Below, piece by piece: positions 33,829-42,610 of a DNA stretch of 64,000 nt. Origin of the DNA: CAYSYM01 sp964435115 (lineage in GTDB: Bacteria > Chloroflexota > UBA6077 > CF-72); assembly GCA_964435115.1 (NCBI GenBank), contig CAYSYM010000008.1:22932-86931 (forward strand). The letters run 5' to 3'. Under the pieces are notes generated by a model. That model did not search any database and was not told where the DNA came from. It saw only the letters and a list, made by a program, of their open reading frames with translations. Position 1 is the first letter of the stretch; every line of letters begins with the position of its first letter. A program made the translations under genes and the position numbers.

Positions 33829-34605
33829 ATGGGGCACGTCGACCTGTCGGGGAAGGCGGCGCTGGTCACGGGCGCCGCGAGTGGGATTGGCCGCGCCGTG
33901 GCGGAAGAGCTGGCCGCCCACGGCGCGCGGATGCTGCTGGCCGACCTGGACGAGGCTGGAGGCCGGGCCGTCGCGTCCACCCTGCCAGGGGCGCTGTTCG
34001 AGGCAGCAGACCTCAGCGCGCGGGAGGCGTGCCGCGCGCTCGTCGCACGGGCGGAGGACGCGTGGGGCGGGGTGGACATCCTCGTCAACAATGCCGGGCT
34101 CCAGCACATCGCGCCCGTGGAGGAGTTCCCGGAGGACCGCTGGGAGTACCTGATTCGGGTCATGCTCACCGCCCCCTTCCTGCTCACGCGCCACGCCGTC
34201 CCGCACATGTACGCGCGAGGCTGGGGCCGGGTCGTCAACATCGCGTCGATCCACGCCCTGGTCGCCTCGCCGTACAAGTCGGCCTACGTCGCGGCGAAGC
34301 ACGGGCTGCTGGGCCTGACTCGGACCGTCGCGCTGGAAGCCGGCGACAAGGGCGTGACCGTGAACGCGATCTGCCCCAGCTACGTCCGCACGCCACTGGT
34401 CGAGCGACAGATCGCCGACCAGGCACGCGTGCATGGGATCTCGCGGGCGGCAGTCGTGGAGCGGGTGATGCTGGCGCCGGCGGCGATCAAGAAGCTGCTG
34501 GAGCCGGCCGACGTGGCCGCCTACGTGACCTTCCTCTGCTCGGACGCCGCGGCGGGGATCACGGGGACAGCCCAGGTGATCGACTGCGGCTGGACCGCCC
34601 ACTGA
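33829..34605 (+). CDS. SDR oxidoreductase, 3-hydroxybutyrate dehydrogenase-like
   Basis: 258 aa from ATG 33829. SDR motifs: ALVTGAASGIGRAVAEEL (about residues 10-27), Asp in MLLADLDEAG (NAD preference), NNAGLQH, catalytic Ser in VNIASIHALVAS and Tyr-x3-Lys in YVAAKHG. The NAICPSYVRTPLVERQIADQ and PAAIKKLLEPADVA segments are those of D-3-hydroxybutyrate dehydrogenases, which interconvert 3-hydroxybutyrate and acetoacetate. The next gene is an AtoE-type acetoacetate/short-chain fatty acid transporter, which supports a ketone-body or butyrate role. Likely leaderless transcription. Confidence 0.85.
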   Translation: MGHVDLSGKAALVTGAASGIGRAVAEELAAHGARMLLADLDEAGGRAVASTLPGALFEAADLSAREACRALVARAEDAWGGVDILVNNAGLQHIAPVEEFPEDRWEYLIRVMLTAPFLLTRHAVPHMYARGWGRVVNIASIHALVASPYKSAYVAAKHGLLGLTRTVALEAGDKGVTVNAICPSYVRTPLVERQIADQARVHGISRAAVVERVMLAPAAIKKLLEPADVAAYVTFLCSDAAAGITGTAQVIDCGWTAH

Positions 34606-34826
34606 TCGGGGCAGCCGGGAGCCCGGCGGCGGCGCGGCCACCGGACTCGGGGACAGCTCCGGCCGTGGCGGAGCCGCCCGGCGAAGGAGGGAGCATCCGC
34701 TTGCCGGCCCCTGCGCATGCAGCCGCCGGTCGGAGTACCCTGGCGGCGAGCACGCCGGGAGCCGGCGGAGCAGCCAGCCGTCCCTGCTCCCGGCCACTGC
34801 TGCACCCTGCCACAGGGGGTGGTGTG

Positions 34827-36179
34827 ATGCGTCGGATCGGCGAGGGGTTGACTGAGTTCACGCGGCGGTACATGCCGGACCCGTTCATCTTTGCGATCGT
34901 CCTGACGCTGCTGGTGTACGTCCTCGGGCTCATCTTCACTGGGCGCGGCCCCTACCAGCTCGTCCTCGACTGGTACGGCACGCCGACGACCGGCTTCTGG
35001 GGCCTGCTGACCTTCGCCATGCAGATGACGCTCATCCTCGTCACGGGCTACGCGTTAGCCAGCGCCCCCGCCGTGCGGCGCGGCCTGGCGTGGCTCGCCG
35101 AGCGCCCCACCAGCGGGCCGACCGCGGTGCTGCTCATCGCCGTCGTGGCGGCCATTCTCGGCTGGATCAACTGGGGCCTCGGCCTGATCGCGGGCGCCAT
35201 CCTGGCGCGCGACGTGGCGGCATCGGGCAAGCGGCGCGGCGTGAAGGTCCACTTCCCGCTGGCCGCCGCGGCCGGCTACATCGGCCTCGTGATCTGGCAC
35301 GGCGGCCTCTCCGGCTCGGCCCCGCTGCTGGTGAACACGAAGGGGCACTTCCTCGAACAGCAGATCGGCGTCGTTCCCCTCAGCGAGACGATCTTCCGCC
35401 CGTTCAACCTGTTCGTCGCCGTGGGCATCCTGGTCGTGGCGCCGCTCCTGCTGATGTGGATGCACCCACCCGCCAGCCAGGTGGAGGAGATCGGGGACGG
35501 CGGGTCGCCGACGCTCGCGGTCGATCCGCCGGCCGCCGCCTCTGCGCCGCTCACGCCGGCCGCCCGCCTGGAGCAGAGCCCCGTCCTCACCTGGCTGATC
35601 GTCGCCGCCGGGCTCATCTTCCTGGGCCAGTACTTCGCCACCCGTGGCATCGTCGGCCTGGACCTGAACGTCGTCAACTTCCTCTTCCTGATCGTGGGGC
35701 TCCTCCTGCACGGGAGCCCGGTCAACTACGCGCGGGCGGTGGTCGACGGCGCCAGGGCGTCCAGCGGCGTGATCCTGCAGTTCCCGTTCTACGCCGGGAT
35801 CATGGGGATCATGATCAACTCGGGGCTGGTCAATGTGATCGCCGGCTGGTTCGTCGCGCTCTCCACCCCACAGACCTACCCGTTCTGGGTCCTGGTGAGC
35901 GCGGCGCTCATCAACATCGCCGTGCCTTCCGGAGGCGGGCAGTGGGCCGTCCAGGGGCCGGTCATGGTCGCGGCCGCCCAGCAGCTCAACGTCGACGTGG
36001 GAAGGACGATCATGGGCGTCGCCTTCGGCGATGAGCTGACCAACATGATCCAGCCGTTCTGGGCGCTGCCGCTGCTCGGCATCACCGGGCTGAAGGCCGG
36101 CGAGGTGATGGGCTACACGGCCACCGTCATGTTCTTCGTCTTCGTCCTGATGGCCGTGGGGATCGTCTTCCTGCCCTGA
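34827..36179 (+). CDS. atoE: Short-chain fatty acid transporter (AtoE family)
   Basis: 450 aa from ATG 34827, with GGGGGTGGTG upstream; the frame is open much further upstream but unrelated. Begins RRIGEGLTEFTRRYMPDPFI and has about 10-12 hydrophobic segments; GLLTFAMQMTLILVTGYALA (about residues 53-72), GWINWGLGLIAGAILARDVA and PSGGGQWAVQGPVM (about 370-383) match AtoE/short-chain fatty acid permeases. In E. coli the family imports acetoacetate and butyrate. A variable Pro/Ala-rich loop lies near residues 214-250. Separated by a terminator-like hairpin from the convergent livF gene. Confidence 0.9.
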   Translation: MRRIGEGLTEFTRRYMPDPFIFAIVLTLLVYVLGLIFTGRGPYQLVLDWYGTPTTGFWGLLTFAMQMTLILVTGYALASAPAVRRGLAWLAERPTSGPTAVLLIAVVAAILGWINWGLGLIAGAILARDVAASGKRRGVKVHFPLAAAAGYIGLVIWHGGLSGSAPLLVNTKGHFLEQQIGVVPLSETIFRPFNLFVAVGILVVAPLLLMWMHPPASQVEEIGDGGSPTLAVDPPAAASAPLTPAARLEQSPVLTWLIVAAGLIFLGQYFATRGIVGLDLNVVNFLFLIVGLLLHGSPVNYARAVVDGARASSGVILQFPFYAGIMGIMINSGLVNVIAGWFVALSTPQTYPFWVLVSAALINIAVPSGGGQWAVQGPVMVAAAQQLNVDVGRTIMGVAFGDELTNMIQPFWALPLLGITGLKAGEVMGYTATVMFFVFVLMAVGIVFLP

Positions 36180-36205
36180 CCACGCTCCACCGGCACCCCG
36201 AGGAC

Positions 36206-36230
36206 CCCCGGCCCGCCGCGCGGGCCGGGG
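36206..36230. terminator. GC-rich hairpin between convergent atoE and livF genes
   Basis: Arms 36206-36215 (CCCCGGCCCG) and 36221-36230 are exact reverse complements with a 5-nt loop, located in the 62-nt gap where two genes end tail to tail. It can serve as terminator on both strands; no T-tract is present. Confidence 0.65.
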
Positions 36231-36241
36231 CTGGGTGGCGT

Positions 36242-36961
36242 CTACCCCGTGCCCAGGTAGGCGGCCTGGACGTGCGGGTTGGCGAGGATCTCCGTGCCGG
36301 AGCCCTGCAGGACCAGGCGGCCCAGCTCGATCACGTACCCGCGCTGCGCCAGCCTCAGGCTGAGCGAGACGTTCTGCTCCACCAGCAGGATCGCCACGCC
36401 CTGCGCGTGGATCTCGCGCAGCGCCCGGAACACCGCCTGCACGAGCACGGGCGCCAGGCCGGCCGAGGGCTCATCCACCAGCAGCAGCCTGGGCAGCGCC
36501 ATCAGCGCGCGGCCAATCGCCACCTGCTGCTGCTCGCCGCCGCTCATCGTGCCCGCCCGCTGCGCCAGCCGCTCGCCGACGCGCGGGAAGAGCGCCACCA
36601 CCCGCTCCAGCGTCCGGCCGCGCTCCTGCCACGCCCGCGACGTGGCCATCGCCCCCAGCTCCAGGTTCTCGCCCACCGTCATCTCGGGAAAGAGCTGCCG
36701 ACCCTCCGCCACGTGGGCCACGCCGGCCCGCGCGATCCGGTCCGGGCCAAGCCCGCCGATCGGCCGGCCGGCCAGCCGGATCGTGCCGCGCGCCGGGCGC
36801 ACGACCCCGGAGATCGCGCGCAGCAAGGTCGTCTTGCCCGCCGCGTTGGCGCCCACCAGCGCCACGATCTCGCCGTCGTCGACCTGCAGGCTCACGTCGT
36901 GCAGGATCGGCACGTGCCCATACCCGGCGCGCAGCCCCTCCACCTCCAGGAGCGCGGTCAC
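36242..36961 (-). CDS. LIV-type ABC transporter ATP-binding protein (LivF family), third importer
   Basis: 239 aa, last gene of the third LIV operon (minus strand). LEVEGLRAGYGHVPILHDVS at the start, Walker A GANAAGKTTLL (about residues 36-46; Ala replaces the usual Gly at the fourth position), signature MSGGEQQQVAIGRAL, Walker B LLLVDEPSAGLAP, switch VEQNV, end QAAYLGTG. Its ATG overlaps the livG-type stop by 4 nt. Works with the LivG-type ATPase to power uptake. Confidence 0.95.
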   Translation of the reverse strand: MTALLEVEGLRAGYGHVPILHDVSLQVDDGEIVALVGANAAGKTTLLRAISGVVRPARGTIRLAGRPIGGLGPDRIARAGVAHVAEGRQLFPEMTVGENLELGAMATSRAWQERGRTLERVVALFPRVGERLAQRAGTMSGGEQQQVAIGRALMALPRLLLVDEPSAGLAPVLVQAVFRALREIHAQGVAILLVEQNVSLSLRLAQRGYVIELGRLVLQGSGTEILANPHVQAAYLGTG

Positions 36962-37689
36962 AGCTCGCCCTCCACGCCCAGGTACGCCTCGACGACCCGC
37001 GGGTCGCGCGATACCTCGGCGTAGCTGCCCTCCGCCAGCTTCCTGCCGTAGTCCATCACCAGCACCCGGTCCGAGAGGTCGCGGACCGTCGACATGACGT
37101 GCTCGATCAGCAGCAGCGTCACGCCCTGCTCGCGCACGCGCCGGAGGAGCTGCACCGCCTCTCGCTCCTCGGCCGGCGTGAGGCCCTCCATCACCTCGTC
37201 AAGCAGCAGCAGGCGCGGCCGGGTGGCGAGGGCACGGGCCACCTCCAGTTTCTTGCGGTCGGCCACGGTCAGATCGTGGACAGCGGCGTCACGCCGGCTC
37301 GAGAGACCTACCAGCTCGCACAGGCGCGCCGCCTCGGCGCGCGCGGCGCCCACCGACGCCACCCGGCGCTGGCCGAACAGGGCGCCCACCATCACGTTCT
37401 CCAGGACGCACAGGTCTTCGAACGGCTGGACGACCTGGAAGGTGCGGCCCAGGCCCGCCTGGCACCGCCGGTGGGCCGGCCAGCGGGTCATGTCCCGACC
37501 GCCAAACGCGATCCTCCCCGCGTCAGGCGCCAGGAGGCCGGAGAGCACGTTGAACGTGGTCGTCTTGCCCGCCCCGTTCGGGCCGATGATCGCCAGCGTC
37601 TGGCCCGCCTCGAGCGTGAAGGAGAGGCCGTCGACCGCCGCGAGCCCGCGGAAGTGGCGGCTCAGCCCGCTTACTTCCAGGAGCGCCAC
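36958..37689 (-). CDS. LIV-type ABC transporter ATP-binding protein (LivG family), third importer
   Basis: 243 aa. LEVSGLSRHFRGLAAVDGLS, Walker A GPNGAGKTTTFN (about residues 36-47), Q-loop GRTFQVVQPFEDL, LivG-type signature LTVADRKKLEVARAL, Walker B LLLLDEVMEGLTP, switch IEHVM, ending VVEAYLGVEGEL. It overlaps the livM-type gene by 19 nt, so the start at 37689 is supported by tight coupling. Same LTVADRKK-type signature as the LivG of the first importer, which suggests those two are closer relatives than the second. Confidence 0.94.
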   Translation of the reverse strand: MALLEVSGLSRHFRGLAAVDGLSFTLEAGQTLAIIGPNGAGKTTTFNVLSGLLAPDAGRIAFGGRDMTRWPAHRRCQAGLGRTFQVVQPFEDLCVLENVMVGALFGQRRVASVGAARAEAARLCELVGLSSRRDAAVHDLTVADRKKLEVARALATRPRLLLLDEVMEGLTPAEEREAVQLLRRVREQGVTLLLIEHVMSTVRDLSDRVLVMDYGRKLAEGSYAEVSRDPRVVEAYLGVEGEL

Positions 37690-38624
37690 CCGCGCCTCGC
37701 GACCACGGCCTGCGCCAGGCCCAGCAGCCCGCGCGGCAGGAACAGCACGGAGACGACCAGGATCGCGCCGTAGGCGACCTGGTAACCCTCCTTCCAGGGC
37801 GGTGTCACGCGCAGGTACTCCTCCATTGTGCGCAGCAGTAGCGTGCCCACCACGGGTCCGGCGGTGGAGTACAGCCCGCCAAAGATGGGGAACACCAGCG
37901 AGACCAGCGACCGCTCCACGCTGAAGGCATCGTAGGGGTCGGTGTGGGTGATGAAGGGCACGTAGAACGCCCCGGCCAACGCGGCGAGCACGGCCGAGGC
38001 CACGAACAGCGCCACCTTCACCCGGACGACGTCGACACCCATCACCGCCGCCACCCGCTCGTTCGCCCGGATCGCGCTAGCGGCGTAGTGCAGCGGCGAG
38101 TAGCGCACCGCCAGCGAGAGGGCGAGGGCGAGCAGGAAGATGCCGCCCGCCAGGTAGTAGCTCCGCACCCGGTCGCCACCGAAGAGCGGCGGCATGGAGA
38201 TGCCCACCGGGCCGCCCGTCACCTCCGGGAACTGCAGCGCCACGGTGCGCAGCACCTCGCCGAACGCGAGGGTGGCGATGGCGAAGTAGATCCCCCGCAG
38301 GCGCAGGGTGGCCAGCCCCAGCAGCAGGGCGACCCCCGCCGAGACCCCCACGGCGGCGACCAGCCCCACCAGCGGCGGCAGCGCGAGCTGCCGGTAGCCG
38401 ATGGCGACGGTGTAGCCACCGATGCCGAAGAAGGCGGCGTGCGCCAGGGAGAGCTGGCCGGTGCGCGCGACGACGTCCCACGACAGGGCGAGGGTCATGA
38501 ACATGAGCATGACGTTGCCCAGCAGCATCAGGTACGGGCTGCCGCCGATCGCCTCCACCCACGGCAGTGCCGCCGCCACGGTGAGGAAGACGCCCCACCC
38601 GCCCAGGGTCCGCCGCGCCGTCAC
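37671..38624 (-). CDS. LIV-type ABC transporter permease (LivM family), third importer
   Basis: 317 aa from GTG 38624, which forms a GTGA overlap with the livH-type stop; the frame open to 38774 lies inside livH. Multiple membrane segments; ALSWDVVARTGQLSLAHAAF, ATLRLRGIYFAIATLAFGEV and the coupling segment AIRANERVAAVMGVDVVRVK are LivM landmarks, ending VLFLPRGLLGLAQ. The conserved Gly of the GHAAF motif is changed (LAHAAF), as in some homologues. Confidence 0.94.
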   Translation of the reverse strand: MTARRTLGGWGVFLTVAAALPWVEAIGGSPYLMLLGNVMLMFMTLALSWDVVARTGQLSLAHAAFFGIGGYTVAIGYRQLALPPLVGLVAAVGVSAGVALLLGLATLRLRGIYFAIATLAFGEVLRTVALQFPEVTGGPVGISMPPLFGGDRVRSYYLAGGIFLLALALSLAVRYSPLHYAASAIRANERVAAVMGVDVVRVKVALFVASAVLAALAGAFYVPFITHTDPYDAFSVERSLVSLVFPIFGGLYSTAGPVVGTLLLRTMEEYLRVTPPWKEGYQVAYGAILVVSVLFLPRGLLGLAQAVVARRGWRSWK

Positions 38625-39517
38625 GCCCCCCTCAGCCCCGAGGGCCGGATGAGCAGGGTGAGGAAGATGAGCACGAAGAAGAGCCCGTCGCTCAGCGCCG
38701 CGCCGCCGGGGATGAACTGGGCCGTCGCCTGCTCGGCCAGGCCCAGCAGCACGCTCGCCCACAGCACCGCCCACAGGTTGCCCAGGCCGGCCAGCACGAC
38801 GATGGAGAACGCCTTCAGGATGAACGTCAGCCCCAGGAACGGGCTCACCTGCGTCTGGAAGATGAGCATCACCCCGGCCGCGCCGGCCAGGGCGGCCGAC
38901 AGTCCGAAGGCGAGCAGGTAGACGCGATCGACGGGGATACCCACGATGGCCGCGCCCAGGCGGTTCTGGGCCACGGCGCGCATCTGCTTACCCAGCCGGG
39001 TCCGCATCAGCAGCAGGTAGGTCCCGACCACCAGGGCCACCGAGACGGTGAAGGCGGCCAGCCGCGCGTAGGTGACGTTGACGATGCCCAGGTCCAGCAG
39101 GTCGAAGCGCCAGCTCAGGTTGGCGTCCACCGCCTGCCCGCCGAGCGTGATCAGGACCACATTTTGGATCACGATGCTGATGCCGAAAGTCAGCAGCATC
39201 TGGTTCAGCTCGGGCTGGCGCAGGACCGGGCGGATGGTCAGGCGGAAGAGCCCGCTGCCGAGCAGGAAGAGCGCCAGCCCGCTCAGGGGAATGCCCACCA
39301 GGATGACGTACGGGCTGACCTGCGGCCCCAGCCCGAGCGCGCCGCTCAGGGCGACGTACAGCCAGAAGGCGACGTACGCGCCGAGCATGACGAAGTCGCC
39401 ATGTGCGAAGTTGACGACGCCGATCACGCCCAGCGAGAGCGCCAGCCCGAGCGACGTCAGCGCGTACAGCCCGGACCGGAGCACGCCGAAGAGCAGGACC
39501 TGGGGAAGCGCGTCCAT
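38621..39517 (-). CDS. LIV-type ABC transporter permease (LivH family), third importer
   Basis: 298 aa, ATG start. LFGVLRSGLYALTSLGLALS, VNFAHGDFVMLGAYVAF, coupling segment MRAVAQNRLGAAIVGIPVDR (about residues 173-192), FGLSAALAGAAGVMLIFQT and FLTLLIRPSGLRG are all typical. Lies 41 nt downstream of the binding-protein gene, with a perfect hairpin in the gap that mirrors the arrangement in the first importer. Confidence 0.94.
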   Translation of the reverse strand: MDALPQVLLFGVLRSGLYALTSLGLALSLGVIGVVNFAHGDFVMLGAYVAFWLYVALSGALGLGPQVSPYVILVGIPLSGLALFLLGSGLFRLTIRPVLRQPELNQMLLTFGISIVIQNVVLITLGGQAVDANLSWRFDLLDLGIVNVTYARLAAFTVSVALVVGTYLLLMRTRLGKQMRAVAQNRLGAAIVGIPVDRVYLLAFGLSAALAGAAGVMLIFQTQVSPFLGLTFILKAFSIVVLAGLGNLWAVLWASVLLGLAEQATAQFIPGGAALSDGLFFVLIFLTLLIRPSGLRGA

Positions 39518-39532
39518 GAGGAGGGGGAATGC

Positions 39533-39552
39533 GAGGGGGCAAGAGCCCCCTC
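39533..39552 (-). terminator. Hairpin between third binding-protein gene and its permease
   Basis: GAGGGGGC (39533-39540), loop AAGA, GCCCCCTC (39545-39552): an 8-bp perfect stem. It sits between the SBP stop and the livH-type start, the same place as the 30-nt palindrome at 1735-1764 in the first importer. Likely lowers permease expression relative to the binding protein. Confidence 0.6.
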
Positions 39553-39558
39553 ACAACC

Positions 39559-40872
39559 TCACTGCTTCAGCTTCGCGGTGGCCAGGTTCTCCGGGAAGAC
39601 CACCTCCTGCTTCCCGTTCTGCCACTGGAAGCTGACCAGGGTGGTGAAGCCCTGGTTAGCGATGAACTGGCTCGGCTTGAAGGTCAACGTCTGGCCGATG
39701 GGGCCGTCATACTTCGTCTCGCCGAGCGCCTTGACGAACGCCGCGTGGACGCTATGCCCGCCGCCCGCCTTCCGCAGCGCGTCCGCCACGGTGACCAGGT
39801 TGGTGTACGCCAGCGGCGCCCAGTAGCCGTTGGGGGCCTTCCCGTACTTCGTGCGGAAGTCCGTCAGGAACTTGCGCGAAGGCTCGCCCGCGGTCTGCTC
39901 CGACCAGAGCGTCAGCCCGGTCACGCCCTCGGCCACAGGCGAGGTGCCGAAGTCCGGCGGGAAGCCGGGCGGCGAGGCGTAGATCAGCTTCGGCTTCCAG
40001 CCCACCTCGCGCATCTGCGTCAGGAACGGGAGCACGTTGCCCGGGAAGGGGATGAAGAGGAATCCCTCGGCATTGCTCGCCTTCAACCGGTTGATGAGCG
40101 CTGTGAAGTCCGTCGCGTCGGCTTTGAAGAGCTCGGTGGCCACGACCTCCTGGCCCTGCTTGGGCAGCGCCTCCTGGAAGCCCTTGGCGCCGCCAGTGCC
40201 GAACAGCCCGTCCTCGGCCGCGATGGCGAACGTCCTGTAGGGCGTGGCCTTCAGGAAGGCCAGCGCGGACTCCGCGTTCTGGTACTCCCACGGGTGGTAG
40301 TGGAAGAACCACGCCTGGCCCTGGAAGCCCTGCTCGACGCTGGTGGCGGCGGCGCCGGTCCAGGCCATCGGGACCTGGGCCTTCTTGGCCGGCTCGATGA
40401 GCGCCGCGGTCACGGTGCTAGCCAGGCCGCCGACCATCACCTCGACCTTGTCGTTGTTGACCAGCTTCTCGAACGAGGCCACCGCCGTGGCCGGGTCATT
40501 CTTATCGTCCTCGTAGATCACCTCGAGCGGTCGGCCGTTGATGCCGCCGGCGGCGTTGATCTGCTCGCGCGCCAGCTCATAGGCCTGGCGCATGTCCTGC
40601 CCGCTGGCCGCCGAGGGACCGGTCAGCGGGATGAGCGCCCCAACCTTGATCGGAGTGCCCGCCGCTGGCGCGGCGACGGGCGACGCGGCCGGCGCGACCG
40701 CCGGTGATGCCGCGGGCGGGGCCGCCGGCGCGCTGGTCGCGGCCGGCGCGGTCGTGGCCGCTGGCTTGGCGGCCGTCGGCGCCGCGGTCGGCGCGGCGGG
40801 CGCGGCAGCCTGGCAGGCGCTGGCGACCAGCCCGAGCAGGGCGAGTGCGGGTACGAGGTGCTTCAGGCGCAC
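39559..40872 (-). CDS. LIV-type ABC transporter substrate-binding lipoprotein, third importer
   Basis: 437 aa from GTG 40872 with AGGGAGGT 7 nt upstream; the longer frame to 40995 is not needed. Signal KHLVPALALLGLVASAC with lipobox ASAC (Cys about residue 19), then an Ala-Pro-Thr-rich linker of about 55 residues of the type common in Chloroflexota lipoproteins, then IKVGALIPLTGPSAASGQDM, the Peripla_BP_6 start. The domain contains NGRPLEVIYEDDKNDPATAV, typical for LivK-like amino acid/amide binders. The 5' untranslated stretch (40880-40925) contains repeated TGGGGTGT units. Next upstream gene is an acyl-CoA ligase, so the ligand could be a carboxylic acid. Confidence 0.93.
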   Translation of the reverse strand: MRLKHLVPALALLGLVASACQAAAPAAPTAAPTAAKPAATTAPAATSAPAAPPAASPAVAPAASPVAAPAAGTPIKVGALIPLTGPSAASGQDMRQAYELAREQINAAGGINGRPLEVIYEDDKNDPATAVASFEKLVNNDKVEVMVGGLASTVTAALIEPAKKAQVPMAWTGAAATSVEQGFQGQAWFFHYHPWEYQNAESALAFLKATPYRTFAIAAEDGLFGTGGAKGFQEALPKQGQEVVATELFKADATDFTALINRLKASNAEGFLFIPFPGNVLPFLTQMREVGWKPKLIYASPPGFPPDFGTSPVAEGVTGLTLWSEQTAGEPSRKFLTDFRTKYGKAPNGYWAPLAYTNLVTVADALRKAGGGHSVHAAFVKALGETKYDGPIGQTLTFKPSQFIANQGFTTLVSFQWQNGKQEVVFPENLATAKLKQ

Positions 40873-40978
40873 GGGTGGGACCTCCCTGGGTGTGGGGTGT
40901 GGGGTGTTCGGGGTGTTCTGAGCGGGCGAGCCCCGCGCAGCCGCGGAGCTGGCGCGGCCACGGGCGCGCCCCATCCCC

Positions 40979-42610
40979 TCAGCGCTCGAGTCCATAGGCG
41001 CGGCGCAACTCGGGCTTGAGCACCTTGCCGGCGGCGTTGCGCGGGAGCGCGTCGACGAAGACGACCGAGCGCGGGGCCTTGTAGCGCGCCAGGCGCGCCC
41101 GGCAGTGCTCGACCAGCTCCTCAGCCGTCGCAGCGTGGTCCGGTCGGAGGACGACGACGGCGCGCACCGCCTCGCCCCAGCGCTGGTCGGGCACGCCGAT
41201 GACCGCGGCCTCGGCCACCGCCGGGTGGGCGAAGAGCGCGTCCTCCACCTCGGCCGAGTAGACGTTCTCCCCGCCCGAGATGATCAGGTCCTTCTTCCGG
41301 TCCACCAGCGTCAGAAAGCCCTCGTCGTCCACCCGGCCCAGGTCGCCCGAGCGGAACCAGCCCCCGGCCGTGAACGCCTCAGCCGTCGCCTCCGGCCGGT
41401 TCCAGTAGCCGGCAAACAGGTTCGGCCCGCGGAAGTGCACCTCGCCCACCACCCCAGGGGCGACCGGAACATCCGCCTCGTCCACCACGCGCAGCTCGAC
41501 GTGCGGCATCGCCTTGCCCACGCTCCCCGCCTTACGGCGCCAGTCGTCGGGCGGGATGAGCGTGCCGCCCGGCGCGGTCTCGGTGAGCCCGTACCCCTGC
41601 AGGAAGGTGAAGCCACGCGCTGCCAGTTGCTCGATCACCGCCAGCGGGCAGGGCGCGCCGCCGCTGCCGAGGGCGCGGAGCGACGGGTAGCTGGCCGCGG
41701 TGAAGTCGGGCCGCTCCAGCATCGCGAGCCAGATGGCCGGGACGCCGAAGAAGACGCTGACCGCGTGCTCCCGGATCAGCACGCACGCCCGCGCGGCGTC
41801 GAACGTGCGCATCAGCACCACGCGGCCGCCCAGGTGCAGCGACGGCAGGGTCAGCAGCCCCACGCCGCCGGCGTGGAAGAGCGGCAGGGCCGTGAGTGTG
41901 GTGTCGCGATCGGACAGCCCGAAGGCGGCGCCCGCGTTGACGCAGTTCCAGAAGGTGTTGGCGTGGGTGAGCACCGCGCCCTTGGGCCAGCCCGTCGTGC
42001 CGGACGTGTAGAGGATCAGGTGCGGGTCGGCGAACCCCGCCTGCGCTGCTTCGGGCAGGTCGCGGCCGGCGGCGCCCGCCAGCAGCGCCTCGTAGCCGGG
42101 GCCGACCTCGACCCGGGCTTCGAGCGGCAGGTCGCGGGCGAGCCGGTCGGCCAGCGCCACGTGCTCGGGCCCGACGAAGAGCAGCCGGGCCGCCGAGTCA
42201 CGCAACTGGAAGTCCAGCTCGGGCGGCGCGAGCCGCCAGTTGAGCGGCACCAGGATCGCCCCGATGCGGGCCGTGGCGTAGAAGAGCTCCAGCCACTCGG
42301 CGCAGTTGGCGGCCAGCGTGGCCACCCGGTCGTGGCGCTGGATGCCGTGCCTATCCTGCAACGCGGCTGCCAGCCGCGCGGCCCGCTCCGCCAGCTGCGC
42401 GTACGTCACGTGGCGGTCCCTATCCACCAGCGCCTCGCGCCGTGGCATGAGGAACGCCCGGTGGCGCAGCCACGCGGCAGCCCCGTAGGCCGGCGTGGCT
42501 GGCGCGCGGCGGAGGCCGGTGAGCGGGGTGTCGGGTGCCAGGTGTCCGGTGTCGGAGATCTTCTCCCCGAGACCCGACACCCGACACCCGACACCCGAGA
42601 CCTGATTCAT
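40979..42610 (-). CDS. AMP-forming acyl-CoA synthetase (long/medium-chain fatty acid-CoA ligase-like)
   Basis: 543 aa taking ATG 42610, which overlaps the upstream stop as TGATG. ANL-superfamily motifs: ILYTSGTTGWPKGAVLTHAN (P-loop, about residues 182-201), FLQGYGLTETAPGG (about 335), WFRSGDLGRVDDEGFL (about 415), DRKKDLIISGGENVYSAEVE and catalytic Lys in PRNAAGKVLKPEL near the end. Activates a carboxylic acid to its CoA ester. The first ~35 residues (NQVSGVGCRVSGLGEKISD...) are encoded by a repeat element (42528-42601) and are not typical of the family, whose homology starts near YGAAAWLRHRAFLMPRREAL; the true start may be later. Confidence 0.9.
   Translation of the reverse strand: MNQVSGVGCRVSGLGEKISDTGHLAPDTPLTGLRRAPATPAYGAAAWLRHRAFLMPRREALVDRDRHVTYAQLAERAARLAAALQDRHGIQRHDRVATLAANCAEWLELFYATARIGAILVPLNWRLAPPELDFQLRDSAARLLFVGPEHVALADRLARDLPLEARVEVGPGYEALLAGAAGRDLPEAAQAGFADPHLILYTSGTTGWPKGAVLTHANTFWNCVNAGAAFGLSDRDTTLTALPLFHAGGVGLLTLPSLHLGGRVVLMRTFDAARACVLIREHAVSVFFGVPAIWLAMLERPDFTAASYPSLRALGSGGAPCPLAVIEQLAARGFTFLQGYGLTETAPGGTLIPPDDWRRKAGSVGKAMPHVELRVVDEADVPVAPGVVGEVHFRGPNLFAGYWNRPEATAEAFTAGGWFRSGDLGRVDDEGFLTLVDRKKDLIISGGENVYSAEVEDALFAHPAVAEAAVIGVPDQRWGEAVRAVVVLRPDHAATAEELVEHCRARLARYKAPRSVVFVDALPRNAAGKVLKPELRRAYGLER
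42528..42601. repeat. GGTGTCGGGTGTC-type repeat with inverted arms inside a gene start
   Basis: The segment 42574-42601 contains three to four copies of a 7-nt unit CCGACAC, and 42528-42556 contains the complementary unit GGTGTCGG several times with small changes; the two halves form an imperfect hairpin around AGATCTTCTCC. Similar GGTGTGGGGTGT units occur at 40885-40915. It looks like an intergenic repeat family that has entered the N-terminal reading frame of the acyl-CoA ligase. Confidence 0.6.
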
